Shown here: positions 15,556-22,322 of the stretch, in pieces | How the letters are laid out: the number at the start of each line of letters is the position of its first letter | How positions within the stretch are numbered: the stretch's first letter is position 1 | Assembly: GCA_949297575.1 (NCBI GenBank) | Contig: CASFTB010000015.1 | Location: 1-33,639 of the forward strand | Origin: an uncultured Bacillota bacterium | Lineage (GTDB): Bacteria; Bacillota; Clostridia; Christensenellales; Borkfalkiaceae | DNA length: 33,639 bases | Direction: 5' to 3' | The notes under the pieces: model-generated | The model's input: only the letters and a program-made list of their open reading frames with translations | Told to the model about the DNA's origin: nothing | Database searches by the model: none | Position numbers and translations under genes: made by a program

Positions 15556-16503
15556 ATGAACACAAAACAAACCAAGCGCGAGTTTATTGCCCTCAAGGTC
15601 ATCGCCCTCACGCTCAGCCTGCTCGTGCTGGCGGGGGTCGCGCTGTACTGCTTCACCACTCGTCCGAGTACATATACCGTGTATGCGGACGACGGTTATT
15701 ATTCGGAAACGACTTACTACTTAACAGAAGCTGCCTATGAGCGCGGTGTGCCGCTGGATGAGCGCATTTCCTTAGGAGAGGAGAACGATTTTGCCCTTGC
15801 GGTACAAAAAGATATGTGGGTCTATGAGTCAACCGACGAAAGTGGCGTTGTCACAGAATGCCGTCTGCTTGGCAGAGAAGAGGCGGAACAGGTAAAAGTT
15901 TTGGCTGCGACCGTAGCAAGGGAGCAGAATACGACATCAAGTATTACGCCCATTGACAGTAAAAGTGAAAGCTATTATAGATTCAGTGGACAATTTTATG
16001 TGTCCTGGGACGATGATGAAAATGTTTATAAGTTGCAGGGGTCTATCTCATGGGAAAATTTGCTTGCAAGCTGGTGGGAAACGCATAAGGCGGCTGAAGA
16101 GGGTAGCGCTGATTATCTCGGCTTTACATGGGGAGGAGGTTTCCTGAATAGTTACAGTTCGGCTTCTGCCAAGTATTACAATGATCAAAAAGTTGAGATC
16201 AGTACATCGATAGATGAGCCGTATCAGGCCAAAGTTTGGCAATTCAATGAGAAGTCTGGCTGGATGGGTAAAGAACTTGAACAAGGTAACTTTGAAGTCA
16301 GGCTCAGCAGAACGACACCTCTTCAGGGTCAGTCCGCAATAGCGACGATGACTTATGTTCATACATACGGAAAGTTTGATGGAACGTTAAGCTTGAAAGC
16401 GGGGGTCGACGAAGGTGGTATAACTTCTGAGATTGGATTAAATGTCAGTACTTCGGAAGATAATTGGCAAATTCAGATGAGCATCGTCGGGCTTGAATAT
16501 TAA
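15556..16503 (+). CDS. Exported or membrane-anchored protein of unknown function
   Basis: 315 aa. A signal-anchor helix at about residues 13-36 is followed by an extracellular domain rich in Ser/Thr/Tyr/Trp and alternating polar and hydrophobic residues, suggesting beta structure. No proper lipobox is seen (ALYCF is not one). The start at 15556 has GGAGG upstream. From about 15700 the gene is clearly more AT-rich than its neighbours and uses rarer AT-ending codons, which suggests recent acquisition or a fast-evolving surface protein. It is divergent from, and probably controlled by, the membrane-anchored XRE regulator. Function not recognised. Confidence 0.8.
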   Translation: MNTKQTKREFIALKVIALTLSLLVLAGVALYCFTTRPSTYTVYADDGYYSETTYYLTEAAYERGVPLDERISLGEENDFALAVQKDMWVYESTDESGVVTECRLLGREEAEQVKVLAATVAREQNTTSSITPIDSKSESYYRFSGQFYVSWDDDENVYKLQGSISWENLLASWWETHKAAEEGSADYLGFTWGGGFLNSYSSASAKYYNDQKVEISTSIDEPYQAKVWQFNEKSGWMGKELEQGNFEVRLSRTTPLQGQSAIATMTYVHTYGKFDGTLSLKAGVDEGGITSEIGLNVSTSEDNWQIQMSIVGLEY

Positions 16504-16520
16504 AGGAATGGAGGTATATT

Positions 16521-16529
16521 ATGAAATGA
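16521..16529 (+). other. Minimal ORF (Met-Lys-stop) overlapping the next start
   Basis: The sequence ATGAAATGA follows GGAGG (16510-16514) at the ideal 6-nt distance. Translation from the first ATG stops after two codons. The second ATG (16526) overlaps the stop and opens the next gene, so ribosomes may have to re-initiate. Confidence 0.35.
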
Positions 16530-16810
16530 AGGCACAAGGACAGTCTAAAAGGAAAAAACTGAGTAAGCGTGCAAAGCTTTTTTTGGCAAACGGGATTTTT
16601 TTCGTCGTATTGGCAGTTTTCTTGGTGCTTGCCTGTACCGGACATTTATATGATTTTTCGTTTGCGGTCGTCTTTCTCCTGAGCATTCAATGCTTTTTTA
16701 CCTTTATGAGCCTCATTGTCTACCACCTCTCCATCGTGGCGGACGCGCTGAATAGGCGGTATAAAGAGGGGGAGGAGAAGGAACGCGAGCAGAACGCGCA
16801 CAAGCGGTAG
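16526..16810 (+). CDS. Small two-helix membrane protein
   Basis: 94 aa from ATG 16526 (MKAQGQSKRKK). A basic N-terminus is followed by two membrane helices (about LFLANGIFFVVLAVFLVLAC and FAVVFLLSIQCFFTFMSLIVY), then a highly charged C-terminal tail (RRYKEGEEKEREQNAHKR). ATG 16508 (MEVYYEMK) in the same frame is an alternative start. It lies 22 nt after the exported protein and shares its low GC at the start, so the two form an operon in the XRE module. Family not recognised. Confidence 0.65.
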   Translation: MKAQGQSKRKKLSKRAKLFLANGIFFVVLAVFLVLACTGHLYDFSFAVVFLLSIQCFFTFMSLIVYHLSIVADALNRRYKEGEEKEREQNAHKR

Positions 16811-16847
16811 GAAAAACAGGGGGTGAGTGTGCCCCGGCAGCGGGGGG

Positions 16848-16887
16848 AAGCGCGCGCGGAACATTTTCTGCGCGCGCTTTGCATTTT
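16848..16887 (+). terminator. Intrinsic terminator closing the XRE module
   Basis: AAGCGCGCGC (16848-16857) and GCGCGCGCTT (16870-16879) pair around a 12-nt loop, followed by TGCATTTT. Confidence 0.65.
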
Positions 16888-16912
16888 CCGAAAAAACGGC
16901 GATCCACCGTTT

Positions 16913-16926
16913 ACTGTCTTGACAGT
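16913..16926. promoter_or_regulatory. Likely NiaR operator over the nadA -35 box
   Basis: Perfect palindrome ACTGTC-TT-GACAGT. Its right part is the TTGACA -35 element itself, so a bound repressor would block RNA polymerase. NiaR, encoded at the end of the operon, represses NAD synthesis in Firmicutes when bound to niacin. Assignment is by position and palindromy. Confidence 0.65.
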
Positions 16927-16947
16927 TGTCAATTTTTTGTGTATAGT
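16919..16947 (+). promoter_or_regulatory. Promoter of the nadABC-niaR operon
   Basis: TTGACA (16919-16924), 17-nt spacer, TATAGT (16942-16947). Confidence 0.85.
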
Positions 16948-16990
16948 AGTGCCATCAAACGCCGCCCGCCGGGGCGGAAAAAGGATCGGT

Positions 16991-17887
16991 ATGGTTACGG
17001 AAGAACTCAAAGAGCTCAAAGAGCGGGCGGATGCCGTCGTGCTCGCGCACTATTACACAGACGGCGCCGTGCAGGAGATGGCGGACTACGTGGGGGACTC
17101 TTTCTACCTCGCGAAGGTCGCGGCAAAGGAGAAGAGGAGCACCATCGTCTTCTGCGGGGTGCGCTTCATGGGCGAGAGCGCCAAGATCTTAAACCCCGAA
17201 TGCCGCGTGCTGCTGCCCGACGCCGAGGCAGACTGCCCCATGGCGCACATGGCGGACGTCGGACAGATCGAGCGGCTGCGGGCGCAGGTCGAAGACCTCG
17301 CCGTCGTCTGCTACATCAACTCCTCCGCGCGGCTGAAGGCGCACAGCGACGTATGCGTCACTTCCTCCAACGCGGTCAAAATCGTCTCCGCCCTGCCGAA
17401 CAGGAACATTCTCTTCATTCCCGATCAGAATCTCGGCTCGTTCGTCGCAAAGAAGTGCCCGCAAAAGGCCTTTTACTATTCGGGCGGCTACTGCCCCGTG
17501 CACGCGCAGCTTCTGGCGGAGGACGTTGCCGGAGAGCGGCGCGCCCACCCCGCCGCCAAGGTGCTGGTGCACCCCGAGTGCACGGCGGAGGTCGTCTCCC
17601 TCGCAGACTTTGCGGGCAGCACGGCGGAGATCATCGCCTATGCCGAAAAGAGCGGCGCGCGCGAGTTCATCCTCGGCACCGAGCCGGGGGTGCTGTGGGA
17701 GCTTTCCCGCCGCTGCCCGGGCAAGACCTTTTATCCCGTCACGCCCTTCTGCTCGGACATGAAGCGCATCTCGCCCGAACAGGTGCTCGCCTGCCTTACG
17801 GGCGGCGGGCACGAGGTCGTATTGGACGCCGCCCTCACGGACGCGGCGCGCAGGCCGCTTCAGCGCATGCTCGAGCTGGGTAAGTGA
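16991..17887 (+). CDS. nadA: Quinolinate synthase
   Basis: 298 aa, normal for the shorter NadA type. It condenses iminoaspartate with dihydroxyacetone phosphate to quinolinate using a [4Fe-4S] cluster. The three expected cluster cysteines are visible in context: VFCGVRFMGESAKIL, VHPECTAEV and PFCSDMKRIS. LAHYYTDGAVQEMADYVGDS at the N-terminus and CVTSSNAVKIV are also family marks. The start at 16991 has AAGGA upstream; the open frame extends further but crosses the promoter. It is first in an operon with nadB, nadC and niaR, and the nadB start follows 11 nt after its stop. Confidence 0.97.
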   Translation: MVTEELKELKERADAVVLAHYYTDGAVQEMADYVGDSFYLAKVAAKEKRSTIVFCGVRFMGESAKILNPECRVLLPDAEADCPMAHMADVGQIERLRAQVEDLAVVCYINSSARLKAHSDVCVTSSNAVKIVSALPNRNILFIPDQNLGSFVAKKCPQKAFYYSGGYCPVHAQLLAEDVAGERRAHPAAKVLVHPECTAEVVSLADFAGSTAEIIAYAEKSGAREFILGTEPGVLWELSRRCPGKTFYPVTPFCSDMKRISPEQVLACLTGGGHEVVLDAALTDAARRPLQRMLELGK

Positions 17888-17898
17888 GGAGGGGCGCC

Positions 17899-19194
17899 AT
17901 GCGCAGAGAAGATACATACGACGTGCTCATCGCGGGCACGGGAGTGGCGGGGCTGTGCTGCGCCCTCAACCTGCCCGCGCAGTACAGGGTGCTCATGCTC
18001 TCCAAGGCGGCGGAGGACGAAAGCGACTCCTTCCTCGCCCAGGGCGGCATCTGCATGCTGCAGGGGGAGGAGGACTTCGCCGCCTACTTTGAAGACACCA
18101 TGCGCGCCGGCCATTACGAGAACGACGAGGAGGCGGTAAAGCTGATGATCCGCACTTCCCCCGCCATGATCGCCGAGCTGGTCGCGGACGGCGTAGACTT
18201 CGCGCGGGACGGCGCGGGGAACTTCCGCCTCACGCGGGAGGGCGGTCATTCCCGCCCGCGCATCCTCTTTCACGATGACGTGACGGGAAAGGAGATCACG
18301 AGCAAGCTGCTCGCCCTTGCAAAGGGGAGAGAAAATATCGAGATCCGCCCGCAGACCGAGCTTCTGGACGTCATCGCCGAGGGGAACGAGTGCTTCGGCG
18401 GCATCCTGCGGGACAACGCGGGCGGCGGGGTCTATCCCGTCTATGCGGCCTTCGTGCTGCTCGCCACGGGCGGCGTGGGCGGCCTGTTCCGCCACTCCAC
18501 CAACTTCCGCCACCTGACGGGAGACGGCGTCGGCATCGCCCTCAGAAACGGCGTCGCCGTCGAGCACATCGACTACGTGCAGATCCACCCGACCACCCTT
18601 TTTTCCAAAAAGCCGGGGCGGCGCTTTCTCATCTCCGAATCGGTGCGCGGCGAGGGCGCGGTGCTGCTGGGGGCGGACGGCAAGCGCTTCTGCAACGAAC
18701 TGCTCCCGCGCGACATCGTCACCGGAGAGATCCGCGCGCAGATGAAAAAGGAGGGCAGCGAGCACGTCTGGCTGGATATGCGCCCGGTGGGGGAAAAGGC
18801 GCTCGCAGAGCACTTTCCCACCATCTGCGCCCGCTGCCGCGAGGAGGGCTTCGACCCCTTCGTGCAGCCCGTCCCCGTCGTGCCCGCCCAGCACTATTTT
18901 ATGGGCGGTGTCAAAGTGGACTTGGACGGCCGCACGAGCATGAAGCGGCTGTTCGCCGCGGGGGAGACGGCCTGCAACGGCGTGCATGGCAAAAACAGGC
19001 TGGCGAGCAATTCCCTGCTCGAAAGCCTCATCTGGGCGAAGCGCGCGGCAAAGTGCATGGCGGGCGCGCGCACACAGGTCGCATCGCGGCGGCCGCGGGC
19101 GGACATTTCCGTCTATGCTGATCACGCCGCGCTCAAAAAAAGTTACGAAAAACACATCCGCGAAGAGGCGGAGAGGGAGGCAACCATTGATTGA
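17899..19194 (+). CDS. nadB: L-aspartate oxidase
   Basis: 431 aa. It oxidises aspartate to iminoaspartate, the substrate of NadA. FAD-binding DVLIAGTGVAGLCCALNL near the N-terminus, AQGGICML, HSRPRILFHDDVTGKEI, the substrate/FAD region HPTTLFSK, ESVRGEGAVL, and YFMGGVKVDLDGRTSMKRLFAAGE...GKNRLASNSLLESL are typical. It is shorter than E. coli NadB (about 540 aa) because most of the C-terminal helical domain is missing, as in many clostridial forms. The start at 17899 follows GAGGAGG. The next gene overlaps its stop. Confidence 0.95.
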   Translation: MRREDTYDVLIAGTGVAGLCCALNLPAQYRVLMLSKAAEDESDSFLAQGGICMLQGEEDFAAYFEDTMRAGHYENDEEAVKLMIRTSPAMIAELVADGVDFARDGAGNFRLTREGGHSRPRILFHDDVTGKEITSKLLALAKGRENIEIRPQTELLDVIAEGNECFGGILRDNAGGGVYPVYAAFVLLATGGVGGLFRHSTNFRHLTGDGVGIALRNGVAVEHIDYVQIHPTTLFSKKPGRRFLISESVRGEGAVLLGADGKRFCNELLPRDIVTGEIRAQMKKEGSEHVWLDMRPVGEKALAEHFPTICARCREEGFDPFVQPVPVVPAQHYFMGGVKVDLDGRTSMKRLFAAGETACNGVHGKNRLASNSLLESLIWAKRAAKCMAGARTQVASRRPRADISVYADHAALKKSYEKHIREEAEREATID

Positions 19195-20080
19195 CGAAAT
19201 TTCCATGAAGATCCGCGCGGACGAACTCATCCGCATGGCGCTCGCCGAAGACGTGACGAGCGAGGACGTTTCCACCAACAGCGTGCTGCGCGAGTACGCC
19301 TTCGGCACGGCAGATCTCGTCTGCAAGCAGGAGGGGATCGTGGCAGGGCTGCCCGTCTTCGCGCGCGTGTTCGAGCTGCTCTCGGAGGGCGGCGTCGCCG
19401 TCGAGATGCGCGCGAAGGACGGAGACCGCGTCAAAAAGGGAGAGGTGCTCGCCCGCGTCAGCGGAGACATGCGCGCCATCCTCACCGGCGAGCGCACCGC
19501 GCTCAACTTTTTGCAGCGCATGAGCGGTATCGCCACGTACACGGCGAAGATGGTGCGCCTTCTGGAGGGCAGCGGGCTGCAGCTCGTCGACACCCGTAAG
19601 ACGACGCCCAACATGCGCATCTTTGAAAAGTACGCCGTGCGCGTCGGGGGCGGCGGCAACCACCGCTATAACCTCTCCGACGCCGTACTGCTGAAAGACA
19701 ACCACATCGGCGCGGCGGGCGGTGTAAAGCAGGCGGTCGCCGCGGCAAAGGCGTATTGCCCCTTCACGATGAAGATCGAGGTGGAGGCGGAGACCCTCGG
19801 AATGGTAAAAGACGCCGTCGCGGCGGGCGCGGACATCATTATGCTCGACAACATGACGGACGAACAGATGAAGGAGGCCGTCGCGCTCGTCGGCGGGCGG
19901 GCGCTGGTCGAAATTTCCGGCAACGTCACCGCCGAAAACGTGGCGCGGCTGAAAGAGATCGGGGCAGACGTCGTCTCCTGCGGGGCGCTCACGCACTCCG
20001 CGCCCATCCTCGACGTGTCCCTCAAAAACCTGCGGCCCGTCGATCCCGAAGCCTTTTTCGACGGCGCAGACGAGGCGTGA
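19187..20080 (+). CDS. nadC: Nicotinate-nucleotide pyrophosphorylase (quinolinate phosphoribosyltransferase)
   Basis: 297 aa if started at TTG 19187. It converts quinolinate and PRPP to nicotinate mononucleotide. Visible: TGERTALNFLQRMSGIAT, DTRKTTPNMRIFEKYAVRVGGGGNHRYNLSDAVLLKDNH, VEVEAETL-like KIEVEAETLGMVKDA, and IMLDNMTDEQMKEAV, all diagnostic. The TTG start is preferred because GGGAGG lies exactly 6 nt upstream; ATG 19205 (MKIRADEL) is the alternative but its ribosome binding site is poor. It overlaps the nadB stop by 8 nt. Confidence 0.95.
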   Translation: MIDEISMKIRADELIRMALAEDVTSEDVSTNSVLREYAFGTADLVCKQEGIVAGLPVFARVFELLSEGGVAVEMRAKDGDRVKKGEVLARVSGDMRAILTGERTALNFLQRMSGIATYTAKMVRLLEGSGLQLVDTRKTTPNMRIFEKYAVRVGGGGNHRYNLSDAVLLKDNHIGAAGGVKQAVAAAKAYCPFTMKIEVEAETLGMVKDAVAAGADIIMLDNMTDEQMKEAVALVGGRALVEISGNVTAENVARLKEIGADVVSCGALTHSAPILDVSLKNLRPVDPEAFFDGADEA

Positions 20081-20084
20081 GGCG

Positions 20085-20588
20085 ATGAACGGGGAAGAGA
20101 GGCGCAGGGCGCTGGCGGAGAGCATCGGGGCGCAGCCCCTCTCCGCGGCGCGCCTTGCGGAAAAATTCGGCGTCTCGCGGCAGGTCATCGTGCAGGACGT
20201 GGCGCTTCTGCGCGCGGAAGGGAAGGAGATCATCTCCACCAACCGCGGCTATATCCTCCCGCGCGTCCGCGCGAGCCGCGTGTTCAAGGCGCGCCACAGC
20301 GACGCGCAGACGAGGGAAGAGCTGTACCTCATCGTCGACGCGGGCGGCAGGGTGGAGGACGTGTTCGTCTGGCACAAGGTGTACGGCAAGATCGTCGCGC
20401 CCATGGGCATCTCCTCGCGCCGCGAGGCGGACGCCTTCCTGCAAAAGCTGGCGAGCGGCGTGTCAGTGCCCCTGAAAAACATCACGGGAGACTACCACTA
20501 CCACACCGTCACCGCCGCAGGCGAGGCCGCCCTAGACGAGATCGGCGCCCTCCTCGCCGCGCACGGCTTTTTGGCAGAGGGGGAATAA
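20085..20588 (+). CDS. niaR: Niacin-responsive transcriptional repressor NiaR (3H domain)
   Basis: 167 aa. An N-terminal winged helix (about residues 5-60: LSAARLAEKFGVSRQVIVQDVALLRAEGKEI) is followed by the 3H domain with its histidines in FKARHSDAQ, FVWHKVYGKI and GDYHYHTVTA. The protein binds niacin and then represses NAD biosynthesis and niacin uptake genes. It starts 5 nt after the nadC stop, so the repressor is cotranscribed with the genes it should control; the palindrome at 16913-16926 is the likely site. Confidence 0.93.
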   Translation: MNGEERRRALAESIGAQPLSAARLAEKFGVSRQVIVQDVALLRAEGKEIISTNRGYILPRVRASRVFKARHSDAQTREELYLIVDAGGRVEDVFVWHKVYGKIVAPMGISSRREADAFLQKLASGVSVPLKNITGDYHYHTVTAAGEAALDEIGALLAAHGFLAEGE

Positions 20589-20639
20589 GAGAAAGCTCGT
20601 TGCTTTTGTTTCGAGCCGATGGAACAAAAAATGACGGAT

Positions 20640-20684
20640 AAAAGGGGTGCCGCGCAAAGATATTCTTTGCGCGGCACCCCTTTT
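20640..20684. terminator. Long bidirectional terminator between niaR and an XRE gene
   Basis: AAAAGGGGTGCCGCGCAAAG (20640-20659) pairs perfectly with 20665-20684 over 20 bp around ATATT. A-run and T-run flanks make it usable from both strands. Confidence 0.85.
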
Positions 20685-20698
20685 GCGCAGTGACGTTT

Positions 20699-21049
20699 TT
20701 ATCCCTTATTGAGCCGTGAATCTTTCATAACTTGTACCTGTTTCATGAGCATATCTCGCATGTCCTCGTTTAAAGAGCGATAAAGTACGATAAGACGGCG
20801 CTCCTCCTCAGTCAGCGGCTGTTCGCGCCTTATATCTGTCCTGATATAGTCCTCATCTCTTCCCACTAAAAAGTCCACCGTACAGCCGAAGTAATCCGCA
20901 TATGCGATCAAGCTGAAAATCTGAGGTTCATGCGTTCCGTTTTCATACGCGGCGACGGTCGTCTGCCCGATATTCAGTTTTTTTGCGAGCTCTGTCTGTG
21001 TAAGCCCGTTTTCCTTTCGCAGCGATTTAAGTTTTTCTCCGATCTCCAT
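20699..21049 (-). CDS. XRE-family transcriptional regulator
   Basis: 116 aa, soluble. The XRE helix-turn-helix occupies about residues 5-62 (LKSLRKENGLTQTELAKKLNIGQTTVAAYENGTHEPQ), followed by a charged helical tail. Start at 21049 with only a weak ribosome binding site (AACAGAGT). The gene is more AT-rich than the chromosome around it. It is divergent from the three-gene lipoprotein operon, and the ATGCTA/TAGCAT repeats in the intergenic region are its likely operator. It shares the shape of the 14979 module but lacks the membrane anchor. Confidence 0.9.
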   Translation of the reverse strand: MEIGEKLKSLRKENGLTQTELAKKLNIGQTTVAAYENGTHEPQIFSLIAYADYFGCTVDFLVGRDEDYIRTDIRREQPLTEEERRLIVLYRSLNEDMRDMLMKQVQVMKDSRLNKG

Positions 21050-21125
21050 ACTCTGTTCAGCCCTATTTTTAATTATGTGACAGTATCATTCTAAAAATAT
21101 CTTAACACAGAAGAGGTAAAAAAGG

Positions 21126-21154
21126 TTGATAAAGCATGTTAGTGCTACTATAAT
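21126..21154 (+). promoter_or_regulatory. Promoter of the lipoprotein operon
   Basis: TTGATA (21126-21131), 17-nt spacer, TATAAT (21149-21154). Confidence 0.8.
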
Positions 21155-21155
21155 A

Positions 21156-21179
21156 ATGCTAAATAGCATATATATGCTA
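21156..21179. promoter_or_regulatory. Likely XRE operator: ATGCTA inverted repeats at the start point
   Basis: ATGCTA (21156-21161), AA, TAGCAT (21164-21169), ATAT, ATGCTA (21174-21179). A related AGTGCTA lies in the promoter spacer. The site covers the predicted +1, as expected for a repressor. Confidence 0.6.
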
Positions 21180-21206
21180 AAATTTATCTCATATCGGAGA
21201 TTAAAG

Positions 21207-22322
21207 ATGGCTGTAAACAGGAAGATCGTGCGCGCGGCATCCGTTTTGATTTTGGGGCTAAGTGCGCTTTTTTTGTCGGGGTGCGGCGCTTTCGGAGGCA
21301 GTGAAGGGGGCACAGGCACGAATACGGGCGGCGGTTCGGTGGAGGAGTTTCGGCTGACCGCTCCTTATGTCCTGTCATTCGGCTCCTTTTTGTCCTGGGC
21401 TCCGTGCAAAAATGCGGAGACCTACACCGTCTATTGCGGAGATTCTGTCGTCGGCACGACGGAGCAAACACGCTTCGACATCGTGCCCGGGGAAGAAGAC
21501 CTCACTTATACCGTAGTCGCGAACAGCGTCACGCGGGGCGTCTCCTCTTCTCCCTCCAACGAGGCGGTCGTCGGCAAGATTTCCGGTTTTGCAGAGGAAG
21601 AGATCCTCGATCTCTCCGGGCAAACGCCCGGTACCCTCTATACCGTTTCTTCCGATGTGAGAAAGGTCGTGTGTATTTCCGATTCGCCCGTTTCGTACAA
21701 TACGCGGTTTGTTTTGCAGAGCCGGACGCAGGACATCGTATTCGAGTTGCAGAATGTGACCTTCCGTTCTTCCGGCGATGCCGTGATCATCACCGAAAAT
21801 AAAACATATTCCCGCGCGCGGGAAAACTGGAACCTGATCCTCGACATATCGGGAGAGTGCTCGCTGGAGGGGATCGACCACACGGCGCTGCCCGCGCAGC
21901 CTGCATCCGATTCCGAAAAGCGCGGCACAGACGGGACCGCAGGGACGGACGGGGTCCTCGTTCCGACGGCGATCGTGCGGGGAGGCGGCACGCTGCATAT
22001 AACCGGCGGCGACGGCGGCCCCGGAGGGAAAGGGGCAGATTCCACGTTTTGGGCAGCAAAATATTACGGCGACGGCGGCAACGGCGGCGACGGGGGAGAC
22101 GGGGTGATCTGTCAGTATTTCGTGATGCAGATGGACGACATAGGGAAAGTGTATCTGAGCGGAGGAGCAGGCGGCACGCGCGGCGCTCCCGGCAATAACG
22201 GGAGCATCATCACGGGGCCGTGGAATACATCGAATTATAACGAACACTACGGCGCCTCCGGTGCAGCGGGTACATCGCTGCGGGGGGAGGTCATAACGCA
22301 AGGAGGAACATTGTATGAGTAG
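21207..22322 (+). CDS. Lipoprotein with FN3-like and Gly-rich beta-helix-like regions
   Basis: 371 aa. Signal peptide with lipobox LFLSGC (Cys near residue 25), then a Gly/Thr-rich linker, an FN3-like stretch (LSWAPCKNAETYTVYCGDSV...YTVVANSV, about residues 55-125), and a C-terminal region with short beta-strand segments and Gly-rich repeats (GGDGGPGGKGAD, GDGGNGGDGGDG, SGGAGGTRGAPGNNGS). The Gly-rich loops resemble those between rungs of right-handed beta-helix surface proteins. The start is chosen by GGAGA 7 nt upstream; the frame extends to 21126 across the promoter. First gene of a three-lipoprotein operon; its stop overlaps the next ATG. No enzymatic motif recognised. Confidence 0.8.
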   Translation: MAVNRKIVRAASVLILGLSALFLSGCGAFGGSEGGTGTNTGGGSVEEFRLTAPYVLSFGSFLSWAPCKNAETYTVYCGDSVVGTTEQTRFDIVPGEEDLTYTVVANSVTRGVSSSPSNEAVVGKISGFAEEEILDLSGQTPGTLYTVSSDVRKVVCISDSPVSYNTRFVLQSRTQDIVFELQNVTFRSSGDAVIITENKTYSRARENWNLILDISGECSLEGIDHTALPAQPASDSEKRGTDGTAGTDGVLVPTAIVRGGGTLHITGGDGGPGGKGADSTFWAAKYYGDGGNGGDGGDGVICQYFVMQMDDIGKVYLSGGAGGTRGAPGNNGSIITGPWNTSNYNEHYGASGAAGTSLRGEVITQGGTLYE

